A DNA stretch of 64,000 nucleotides, from assembly GCF_034424175.1 (NCBI RefSeq), contig NZ_CP139986.1:1550001-1614000 (forward strand). Direction: 5' to 3'. Positions 35,126 to 41,812 of the stretch are shown piece by piece. A program made the position numbers and the translations under genes. Origin of the DNA: Kluyvera intermedia. GTDB taxonomy: Bacteria; Pseudomonadota; Gammaproteobacteria; Enterobacterales; Enterobacteriaceae. A model generated the notes under the pieces. It did no database searches. It saw nothing but the letters and a program-made list of their open reading frames with translations, and was not told the origin of the DNA. Each line of letters starts with the position of its first letter. Within the stretch, counting starts at the first letter, position 1.

Positions 35126-35572
35126 AGGTTAACCTTGTTGTGATGGAACCCGAATGCAGCGAATGTAGGTAAAAATATTTTTAGTGACGGTAAGTCAGAT
35201 GCGTTCTGAAAAAAAGATGATGGTGACTGCAATTAGCCCATGGTTTAGGGTTGAAGATATTAAGTGAGGGGGAATAGATCAAGATATTGATGAAAAGACT
35301 AACAGTTAAACTGACCGCGAATTATAAAATTATAGCTGCAATTTAAGGCTTTACAAGTCTGAGTTCTGAGTGTTTAAAATCATAATTAACATTGGGTTGA
35401 GGTTGTTGGTTAGAGGGAATCAACTCGGTTTCTATTTCTCTGATTTAATAATGGTAATTTCCTAAAGCTATCAGTTGAGTGGAAGGTCGGTGGCTAAATT
35501 AAGAATTACCGACTACGATTTAAGGTTCATTATTAATTTGTTGTTTTTTAAAACTGGCGCTGAGGCAATGTT
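35126..35572. other. AT-rich intergenic region between the YbdK-type gene and katE
   Basis: 447 bases of AT-rich sequence between divergent genes, holding both promoters. The katE ribosome site (GAGG) is at the right end. E. coli katE depends on RpoS, but I found no -10 element here distinctive enough to assign. No open frame or repeat of note. Confidence 0.45.
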
Positions 35573-37846
35573 ATGAAAAAGAAAAATACACCATTAAAGG
35601 ATGCTGATACAAGCCACTTATTAGTAAATGGAAATTCAGTTTCCCCCGACGATTCGCTACACCTAAGCGATACGGCTCCTGCCGATAATTCACATCTTCC
35701 TGATAGTGCCCCTACACCTCCCGGAAAACAGCCAACCGCCCCTGGAAGCTTAAAAGACGGCGCTAAGAGTAACGACAAAATCCAGCAACTGGAAGCGCAT
35801 CGAAAACACGATGATAAGCGGTCTCTTACCACCAATCAGGGAACCAAAATCGCAGACGACCAAAACTCGTTAAAAATGGGTAGCCGAGGGCCGACGCTGC
35901 TGGAAGACTTCATTATGCGTGAGAAAATTACGCATTTTGATCATGAGCGGATCCCCGAGCGTATCGTTCATGCCCGTGGTTCGGCAGCCCATGGGTATTT
36001 CGAGTTATATAAGAGCCTGGCTGATATTACCAAGGCGGACTTCTTGCAACATCCGGGCGTGCAGACCCCTGTGTTTGTTCGTTTCTCCACGGTACAAGGA
36101 TCGAGAGGGTCGGCTGATACCGTTCGCGACATTCGCGGCTGGGCGACAAAATTCTACACCCAACAGGGTGTTTTCGACCTCGTGGGTAATAACACTCCCG
36201 TCTTCTTTATTCAGGACGCCATGAAATTCCCGGATTTTGTTCATGCGGTAAAACCCGAGCCACATAATGAAATTCCTCAGGGCGCTAGCGCCCATGATAG
36301 TTTTTGGGATTACGTCTCTTTACAGCCTGAAACGCTACATAACGTGATATGGGCTATGTCCGATCGCGGTATTCCGCGTAGCTACCGCACGATGGAAGGC
36401 TTTGGTATCCATACTTTCCGCCTGATTAACGCCAAGGGCAAAAGCACCTTTGTTCGCTTCCATTGGAAGCCGGTGGCAGGAAAGGCATCCTTATTGTGGG
36501 ACGAAGCACAAAAACTGGCGGGTAAAGACGCCGATTTCCATCGTCGCGATCTCTGGGAAGCCATCGAAGCCGGTGATTATCCGGAGTATGAACTGGGGTT
36601 ACAGCTGATTCCTGAAGAAGACGAATTTAAATTCGACTTCGATATACTCGATGCCACCAAGCTTATTCCAGAAGAGTTAGTCCCGGTGCAGCTTGTCGGC
36701 AAAATGGTATTAAACCGTAATCCTGATAATTTCTTTGCCGAAACCGAGCAGGTGGCGTTTCACCCTGGACATATTGTTCCCGGTATCGATTTTTCGAATG
36801 ACCCGTTATTACAGGGGCGACTTTTCTCCTACACCGATACCCAAATTAGCCGCCTTGGCGGGCCTAATTTCCATGAAATTCCGATTAACCGTCCGGTATG
36901 CCCTTACCATAATCTCCAGCGTGACGGCATGCACCGTATGGAGATTAATACTAACCCGGCAAACTACAGTCCAAACTCCATCAGTAATAACTGGCCGCGA
37001 GAAACGCAGGGAATGCCAGGGAACGACGGTTTTTCCAGCCATGCTGAACGTGTTGATGCCAGCAAAGTGCGCGAACGTAGCCCTTCCTTCCTTGAATATT
37101 ATTCGCAACCGCGGCTTTTCTGGTCAAGCCAGACCCCGGTTGAGCAACAGCATATTATTGATGCCTTCTCGTTCGAATTAGGGAAAGTTGCTCGTGCCTA
37201 TATCCGGGAACGCGTAGTCGAACACCTCACGCGAATTGATACGACGCTTGCACAAAAAGTGGCGGACCAACTTGGCATTACCCTGACTGCCGAGCAGCGT
37301 AACGTTAGTCCACCTAAACCCGTCAATGGACTTGAACGTGACCTGACGTTAAGTCTGTATGCGCAGCCCGGAGGCGAGATTAAGGGGCGTATCGTTGCCA
37401 TATTGCTGGCTGACAACGTCAATGCCTCTGACGTGTTAACGACCCTAAAAGCGCTGAAAAAGAAGGGCGTACATCCGAAACTGTTGGCGCAGAAGCTCGG
37501 TAATATTACTGCCAGCGATGGTTCAACCCTGGCGATTGATGCCACTTTTGCGGGAACCCCATCGATTACTCTCGATGCAGTGATCTTGCCAGCCGGTGTC
37601 GGCCCAACGTTATCAAAAAGCGGTGAGGCAAAGCATTACCTGCTCGAGGCCTATCGACATTTAAAGGTCATTGGCCTAAGCGGCGATTCCCGCGAGCTAA
37701 AAGCACTGTGGCAGGCTGACGGCGCTGAGGATGGCGTTATTGAGGACAAGGCTATCACTAGCGGCATGATGACCAAATTCTTTACCGCACTGAGTGCGCA
37801 TAGAGTCTGGAGCCGTAGCGACAAAGCGGCATCGATACCAGCATAA
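35573..37846 (+). CDS. katE: large-subunit catalase HPII (KatE)
   Basis: Monofunctional heme catalase of the large-subunit clade, 757 residues. By alignment with E. coli HPII (offset five) the distal heme residues are H133 (RIVHARGSAAHG) and N206 (VGNNTP), and the proximal ligand is Y420 (RLFSYTDTQ). H397 in AFHPGHIVPG corresponds to His392 of HPII, which bonds covalently to the Tyr ligand. The C-terminal flavodoxin/DJ-1-like domain (about 600-757) is present but more divergent. The N-terminal extension is Pro/Ser/Asp-rich. In K-12 katE is elsewhere on the chromosome. Confidence 0.93.
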   Translation: MKKKNTPLKDADTSHLLVNGNSVSPDDSLHLSDTAPADNSHLPDSAPTPPGKQPTAPGSLKDGAKSNDKIQQLEAHRKHDDKRSLTTNQGTKIADDQNSLKMGSRGPTLLEDFIMREKITHFDHERIPERIVHARGSAAHGYFELYKSLADITKADFLQHPGVQTPVFVRFSTVQGSRGSADTVRDIRGWATKFYTQQGVFDLVGNNTPVFFIQDAMKFPDFVHAVKPEPHNEIPQGASAHDSFWDYVSLQPETLHNVIWAMSDRGIPRSYRTMEGFGIHTFRLINAKGKSTFVRFHWKPVAGKASLLWDEAQKLAGKDADFHRRDLWEAIEAGDYPEYELGLQLIPEEDEFKFDFDILDATKLIPEELVPVQLVGKMVLNRNPDNFFAETEQVAFHPGHIVPGIDFSNDPLLQGRLFSYTDTQISRLGGPNFHEIPINRPVCPYHNLQRDGMHRMEINTNPANYSPNSISNNWPRETQGMPGNDGFSSHAERVDASKVRERSPSFLEYYSQPRLFWSSQTPVEQQHIIDAFSFELGKVARAYIRERVVEHLTRIDTTLAQKVADQLGITLTAEQRNVSPPKPVNGLERDLTLSLYAQPGGEIKGRIVAILLADNVNASDVLTTLKALKKKGVHPKLLAQKLGNITASDGSTLAIDATFAGTPSITLDAVILPAGVGPTLSKSGEAKHYLLEAYRHLKVIGLSGDSRELKALWQADGAEDGVIEDKAITSGMMTKFFTALSAHRVWSRSDKAASIPA

Positions 37847-37852
37847 CGTTAA

Positions 37853-37880
37853 AGGTGCTGCTGTCTCAGGCGCAGCACCT
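37853..37880 (+). repeat. hairpin between katE and the SDR gene
   Basis: Arms AGGTGCTGC and GCAGCACCT form a 9-bp stem with a ten-base loop, seven bases after the katE stop and before the GGAGG ribosome site of the next gene. There is no T-run, so it probably sets message stability or partial read-through within one operon. Confidence 0.6.
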
Positions 37881-37909
37881 CAATCTACCCCTGTCAATCT
37901 GGAGGAATC

Positions 37910-38764
37910 ATGGCATCGACATCACAACCTGCCCAACAACAATCGCGACAGCCTGGATTGGAAAAAGATATGGTTCCACCGCCGTTATACGACGATCCCT
38001 CATACCGCGCCAGCGACAAACTGGCTGGAAAAGTTGCTCTTGTGACCGGCGGTGACAGCGGTATCGGCCGCGCGGTGGTTATCGCTTATGTTAAAGAAGG
38101 GGCAAAAGTAGCGATTGTCTATTTAGATGAGGATCAGGATGCCCGAGAAACGCAACGTATCGCGGCCCATTATGGCGCTGAAATATTGTTACTGCGCGGC
38201 GACTTACGTGATAAGCAATTTATCCAGGAAGCCGTTGGCAAAACTGTAGAGACGTTTGGCAAGCTGGATATTCTTGTCAACAATGCCGGGGAGCAGCATC
38301 CGGTTGATGAACCGGAAATGCTCACCGAGCAACAGTTGGAGAAAACATTTCAGACCAATTTTTTCAGTATGGTTATGCTATCGCTAGAAGCCTTAAAGTA
38401 TCTCCCTGCGGAGGGTGCCATTATTAATACCACCTCTGTGACTGCCTATCATGGTAATCCGACATTAATTGATTATTCGTCGACAAAAGGGGCGATTGTT
38501 TCCTTCACCCGCTCTCTGGCTTTAAAACTCAGCGAGCGCAATATTCGGGTGAATGCAGTCGCCCCCGGGCCAATCTGGACACCCTTAATTCCCTCGACGT
38601 TCAGCGCGAAGGAAGTGAAAAAATTTGGTGAAAATACGCCGATGAAACGTCCCGGGCAACCCAGTGAACTCGCCCCGGCCTACGTTTATTTAGGCTGTAA
38701 TGACTCTTCTTATATGTCGGGGCAAACCCTGCATATTAACGGTGGCGTTATCGTGAACGGTTAA
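37910..38764 (+). CDS. short-chain dehydrogenase (general-stress type)
   Basis: A 284-residue classical SDR oxidoreductase with an N-terminal extension rich in Gln/Pro, like the YghA/GSP39 subgroup. Cofactor site TGGDSGIGR is at 46-54, NNAG at 124-127, and the catalytic residues are S176, Y189 and K193 (YSSTK). It lies 63 bases after katE with GGAGG before the ATG, so it is probably expressed with the catalase as part of a stationary-phase or oxidative-stress set. The substrate is unknown. Confidence 0.87.
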   Translation: MASTSQPAQQQSRQPGLEKDMVPPPLYDDPSYRASDKLAGKVALVTGGDSGIGRAVVIAYVKEGAKVAIVYLDEDQDARETQRIAAHYGAEILLLRGDLRDKQFIQEAVGKTVETFGKLDILVNNAGEQHPVDEPEMLTEQQLEKTFQTNFFSMVMLSLEALKYLPAEGAIINTTSVTAYHGNPTLIDYSSTKGAIVSFTRSLALKLSERNIRVNAVAPGPIWTPLIPSTFSAKEVKKFGENTPMKRPGQPSELAPAYVYLGCNDSSYMSGQTLHINGGVIVNG

Positions 38765-38770
38765 ATTTAA

Positions 38771-38806
38771 CGCGCCGCCCGATAAATATTTTCATCAGGC
38801 GGCGCG
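38771..38806. terminator. bidirectional terminator after the SDR gene
   Basis: A 9-bp GC-rich stem CGCGCCGCC / GGCGGCGCG, with short extra pairing inside the 18-base loop, lies between the SDR stop and the stop of a small gene on the opposite strand. It is flanked by TTAA on one side and CTTTAAT on the other. Confidence 0.65.
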
Positions 38807-38835
38807 CTTTAATATCACGGCTGTTTGAAGGCAGA

Positions 38836-38967
38836 TTACCAATACATCGCTAAATAAAATATACCGATGACAATAACAATTGCCGCAATAATATAGGCCT
38901 GGTAGGGGCGAGGAGGCTTTTTGCCACTTTTTGATGCGGGGTCCTGATTGTTATCTCGTTGGGTCAT
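38836..38967 (-). CDS. 43-residue single-pass membrane protein
   Basis: A small open frame starting MTQRDNNQDPASKSGKKPPR, followed by a single hydrophobic helix (about residues 25-42, AYIIAAIVIVIGIFYLAM) and ending YW. GAGG lies about ten bases upstream of the ATG (38967-38965). The polar, basic N-terminus and short C-terminal tail suggest an inner-membrane tail-anchored-like or N-in topology. It converges on the katE-SDR pair. I do not recognise a family name; the organised composition argues that it is a real gene. Confidence 0.65.
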   Translation of the reverse strand: MTQRDNNQDPASKSGKKPPRPYQAYIIAAIVIVIGIFYLAMYW

Positions 38968-39107
38968 AATCAACTACCTCGAGTAGGAGTGAAGGGCCAG
39001 GATGATTAATTAAGAATAATAGATTTCTCAAGGATGGAGGAAATAAATACTGCGGGGAAGCAAAAAGCCTCCATCGATGTGGCAAAAAAGATCAGCTTTT
39101 TTAAGGT

Positions 39108-39314
39108 TCATCGCGCCGTACCGGGGAACGCTGCTTTTATCTTCAGGAAGAAGTAGTCGTTATCCCGGTAGCCATATGCCATTCGTCTTATCACCTTGAT
39201 CAGATGGTGCAGGTTATGCCGTTGCGGCTCACGAACCTCCCGTTGTAGTCTCCGGCAATCAATATTTTTAATGGTATGCCAGTGCAGTCCGGTCAGATTG
39301 GCTTGGAAGTAACC
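39108..39314 (-). pseudogene. ISL3-type transposase remnant with internal deletion
   Basis: Reading the minus strand, one open frame gives an upstream piece (LTGLHWHTIKNIDCRRLQRE) joined directly to the C-terminal end of an ISL3-family transposase (IKVIRRMAYGYRDNDYFFLK, then IKAAFPGTAR and stop). In an intact transposase of about 400 residues these pieces are far apart, so the middle, with the catalytic acids, has been deleted. No terminal inverted repeats are recognised. Family assignment rests on the characteristic C-terminus. Confidence 0.7.
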
Positions 39315-39334
39315 GGATGAGTGATTTTACGCAC

Positions 39335-39409
39335 GCCGACAGGGTGGCGCTCTATCGCGTTAAAGAGCGGGGGCGTGCGCGGGTTGTGAGTTTTTGTAGG
39401 CTGGAAGAG
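39335..39409 (+). pseudogene. C-terminal fragment of a second GGDEF gene
   Basis: The frame reads ADRVALYRVKERGRARVVSF, which matches the last residues of the intact diguanylate cyclase at 33914-33985 (ADVALYRAKELGRARVVSF). Only the last helix of a GGDEF domain is left; the rest is missing, replaced upstream by the transposase remnant. After it comes a run of eleven Gs and no similar sequence. It is a decayed gene end, not a functional frame. Confidence 0.7.
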
Positions 39410-39419
39410 GGGGGGGGGG
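39409..39419 (+). repeat. homopolymeric G11 tract
   Basis: Eleven consecutive Gs at the end of the GGDEF remnant, the longest homopolymer seen in the window. Such tracts slip during replication and are also error-prone in sequencing. Confidence 0.85.
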
Positions 39420-39469
39420 ATGTAAAGGGAAGTGCATTAGATGATGTCTTAATGGATACCGTAACTCAC

Positions 39470-39499
39470 CTCTGGCACACCTTTTCAGGTGTACCAGAG
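39470..39499. repeat. hairpin in the non-coding region before csp
   Basis: Thirteen-base arms CTCTGGCACACCT and AGGTGTACCAGAG pair with one mismatch around loop TTTC. No T-run follows. Apart from this, 39410-39630 shows no gene. Confidence 0.6.
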
Positions 39500-39633
39500 C
39501 GTTAACAGATTTCCAGTTGTTACCTGAAGATAGCGAACATTTTCTGAAATGACTATTTGGCTTTATCATTGAGCAAATCAACGGACATATAGCCATCCGG
39601 GTGTGTAAGTGGTTAAAATAAAAAATATAATCG

Positions 39634-39662
39634 TTGCTAAAACAATTTCGCTATGTCTTAAT
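39634..39662 (+). promoter_or_regulatory. predicted promoter of the cspA-like gene
   Basis: TTGCTA (-35, 39634-39639), a 17-base spacer and CTTAAT (-10, 39657-39662) preceded by TGT, giving an extended -10. The predicted start near 39669 coincides with the point where similarity to the E. coli cspA leader begins. Confidence 0.55.
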
Positions 39663-39668
39663 GACGTC

Positions 39669-39839
39669 ATCGGTTTGAAATTCAGACCTTATGAAAGCAG
39701 TTTTAGTAAAGCAGTCCTCAGTTCAAGCGTTATCCATCGATACCCTTATTCATGAGTCCTCTTCTAAGTGCCAAATAAGTCACTCGAAATACAGGCCATC
39801 ATCGTCACCTTGAGTGACTCATTAATTAAGGAATTATCT
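39669..39839 (+). promoter_or_regulatory. cspA-type cold-responsive 5' leader with cold box
   Basis: A leader of about 170 bases that follows the E. coli cspA leader piece by piece: CGGTTTGA at 39671, then a cold-box-like stretch CAGACC...AAAGCAG...TAGTAA (39683-39710), then GTTATCCATCGATACCC. In E. coli this leader refolds at low temperature to expose the ribosome site and stabilise the message. AAGGA lies just before the start codon. Confidence 0.7.
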
Positions 39840-40052
39840 ATGTCTAATAAAATGACTGGTTTAGTAAAATGGTTTAACGCAGATAAAGGTTTTGGCTTCA
39901 TTACTCCTGACGACGGCAGCAAAGATGTATTCGTACATTTCTCTGCAATCCAGAGTGACAACTTCAAAACTCTTGATGAAGGTCAGAAAGTCTCCTTCAC
40001 CATCGAAAGCGGCGCTAAAGGCCCAGCAGCGGGTAACGTTTCTCCGCTGTAA
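39840..40052 (+). CDS. CspA-family cold-shock RNA chaperone
   Basis: A 70-residue cold-shock domain protein starting MSNKMTGLVKWFNADKGFGF. RNP1 (KGFGFI, 16-21) and RNP2 (VFVHF, 30-34) are intact, so it should bind single-stranded RNA and DNA. It resembles CspA/CspB/CspG; which one it corresponds to cannot be decided by eye. The frame extends to 39768 but the leader homology and the AAGGA fix the start at 39840. First gene of a cluster of five cold-shock-related small genes. Confidence 0.93.
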   Translation: MSNKMTGLVKWFNADKGFGFITPDDGSKDVFVHFSAIQSDNFKTLDEGQKVSFTIESGAKGPAAGNVSPL

Positions 40053-40132
40053 GTCGTGCCAATTATCAGTGATGTTTACAAAAGCGATGATGGCTATTGC
40101 CTGAGCAGATAATTGTTACTGATAATAAAATT

Positions 40133-40156
40133 AACCCGCCATGTGCGGGTTTTTTA
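40133..40156. terminator. terminator after the cspA-like gene
   Basis: The 7-bp stem AACCCGC / GCGGGTT with loop CATGT is followed by TTTTTT. It stands between the csp gene and the convergent ymcF/ynfQ-like gene. Confidence 0.85.
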
Positions 40157-40260
40157 TTATGTCAATTTTACCGGCTAAATGTTCATGTCGTCGATCACTT
40201 AGCCCACTATTTTGTTTCCCTAATCCCACCGCTATCACTCCTTTTATGTTCAAAATAAAA

Positions 40261-40440
40261 CTAATTAGGCTGTGGTGCTAATGTATTCTCTTTTATGGTA
40301 TTAGCGCCATCAAATGACATGATTGACTTACAGAAAATGCACTTTGCGCCTGAAGGGTTTTTCTCTGAAACATCAAAGATTGAAGTTCGGTACTGAGATC
40401 CATGGCAACATGGGCATCTGAAATGATTGATTAAAATAAT
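40261..40440 (-). CDS. YmcF/YnfQ-like zinc-ribbon microprotein with predicted ATT start
   Basis: A 59-residue frame on the minus strand: after a short N-terminus comes FRCPCCHGSQYRTSIFDVSE, then AKCIFCKSIMSFDG. The two CxxC pairs form a zinc ribbon. It matches E. coli YmcF and YnfQ, cold-induced microproteins reported to start at ATT. Here no ATG/GTG/TTG start lies suitably upstream, and the ATT at 40440-40438 places six residues before FRCP just as in YmcF, with AAAAAGG eight bases upstream. In E. coli the homologues lie downstream of cspG and cspB on the same strand; here the gene is inverted relative to the nearby csp gene. Confidence 0.75.
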   Translation of the reverse strand: MILINHFRCPCCHGSQYRTSIFDVSEKNPSGAKCIFCKSIMSFDGANTIKENTLAPQPN

Positions 40441-40595
40441 ATTATTTACCTTTTTAATGATGGCGATTTTGGATTCTCATCCAAAAAGCCTTGTATTCTT
40501 CAATTTTTACATTTATGTCAGTTTACGGTGAATAAAAGTGAGCAATGCCCTGATTAAACGTGTATGGTGACAGTCCCTTAAATCAGGAGATGCCT

Positions 40596-40760
40596 ATGTC
40601 AGATCGTAAAAACTCACAAACCCGCCGCAATTACTTAGTTAAATGCCCATGCCCTAACTGTTCAAAAGATTCTGAACATAGCTTTAGCCGCGTCCAAAAA
40701 GGGGCTCAACTTGTCTGCCCTTATTGCAGTTCTTTATTCAAATCAACACAGCGAACCTAA
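40596..40760 (+). CDS. ynfU: YnfU-family zinc-ribbon protein
   Basis: A 54-residue protein starting MSDRKNSQTRRNYLVKCPCP, with CPNC and CPYC pairs that should bind one zinc. It matches E. coli YnfU through the central region (SEHSFSRVQKGA). AGGAGA lies before the ATG at 40596; the upstream in-frame ATGs are less likely. Its function is unknown; the association with cold-shock genes is conserved. It diverges from the ymcF/ynfQ-like gene. Confidence 0.85.
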   Translation: MSDRKNSQTRRNYLVKCPCPNCSKDSEHSFSRVQKGAQLVCPYCSSLFKSTQRT

Positions 40761-40940
40761 CAATCTCGCCTTTGCCAGATGATCAGGATAATTTTCAAAA
40801 CCGACTCATTTGGCAATAAATTTCGACTGATGCAAATTCATCTCAGTCACGCATATGATGATTTGAACGACAGCTTAAAGGCAAGTGCTCACTGGCATCT
40901 ATAAGCTGTTAGTCACTCAGATAACGCAAACCATAACGAT

Positions 40941-41159
40941 TTATTTATCGCAAAGGATTACGCTGGCTGCTGCGGGGCGTTTGTCACCGTTCAGGATAGC
41001 GAATTCAACCTTCTGTCCCTCAAAAAGTGTATTGAAACCATCACCCTGAAGAGCAGAACTGTTTACGGACACATCTTTGCTTCCATCAAGTGGAGAGATG
41101 AAACCAAAACCTTTATCTTCGTTAAACCACTTCACCAACCCTTGCATTCTTAAGGACAT
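40941..41159 (-). CDS. CspA-family protein with degenerate RNP2
   Basis: A 72-residue cold-shock domain protein starting MSLRMQGLVKWFNEDKGFGF, with RNP1 intact (16-21). RNP2, usually VFVHF, reads VSVNS (30-34): the stacking aromatics and the histidine are replaced. The frame is otherwise open and well preserved, and AGGAGA precedes the ATG. It may be a paralogue with altered nucleic-acid binding or a gene under relaxed selection. Confidence 0.85.
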   Translation of the reverse strand: MSLRMQGLVKWFNEDKGFGFISPLDGSKDVSVNSSALQGDGFNTLFEGQKVEFAILNGDKRPAAASVILCDK

Positions 41160-41441
41160 ATTGTCTCCTGTTGAGCGTTATTAAAATGATAATAAATAGA
41201 ACGTATTAAACGTATTGGCTCAAAGGGAGAGGGTATCAGCGATAACGTCTGGTTATGAGGGCGATTTAGTGATTTTTACGTTCGTTTATGCATCGAACTA
41301 ACAGGTTAATTAAGCACGAATGGCATGCATTAGCAAACTTTATTTTAGCCATCCAGAGGTCCTGCCAAGAGTAATAACTTAAAATTCGCTTTAAATTTAA
41401 TTCGGCGTATACTTGTTGCGTGTTTTTAACAAGGAATCTAT

Positions 41442-41654
41442 TTGTCTCGTAAAATGACAGGAATTGTCAAAAGCTTTGACATCCACAGTGGTAAAGGCCT
41501 CATCACTCCATCAGACGGTCGAAAAGACGTTCTGCTCCACATTTCAGCTTTCAATACCAGTGAATCAGAATCACTCCTCCCTGGGATCCGTGTCGAGTTT
41601 TGTCGTATCAACAGCCTTAGCGGGCCGATGGCCGCAAATATATATGTCACCTGA
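41442..41654 (+). CDS. CspF/CspH-like cold-shock domain protein
   Basis: A 70-residue protein starting at TTG (41442) after AAGGA, with N-terminus MSRKMTGIVKSFDIHSGKGL, typical of E. coli CspF and CspH. RNP1 reads GKGLIT and RNP2 VLLHIS, the divergent forms also seen in that subgroup, which is not strongly cold-induced in E. coli. A short hairpin follows at 41693. Confidence 0.88.
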   Translation: MSRKMTGIVKSFDIHSGKGLITPSDGRKDVLLHISAFNTSESESLLPGIRVEFCRINSLSGPMAANIYVT

Positions 41655-41692
41655 TTTCCGGATGTCGGTGACGATATTATGGCTTCCGCATC

Positions 41693-41707
41693 GGAAGATT
41701 TATATTA
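41693..41707 (+). terminator. possible terminator after the CspH-like gene
   Basis: The 6-bp stem CTTCCG / CGGAAG with loop CAT is followed by ATTTATATTA, a weak tail. Confidence 0.4.
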
Positions 41708-41812
41708 TCCGGTGATAACATGTTAGCTATAAATGCGAAATCCGCCGGTAGGTATCATCGACGGAATTTTTAAACCTGTTTTGTGCATTGTGTAGTGAAA
41801 TTTCGCAGCCGT

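Noticed and set aside
26000..41700. A prophage, integrative element or CRISPR array in the accessory block
   Set aside because: No integrase, phage structural genes, tRNA-flanked attachment repeats or repeat-spacer arrays were seen; only IS debris and independent gene units.
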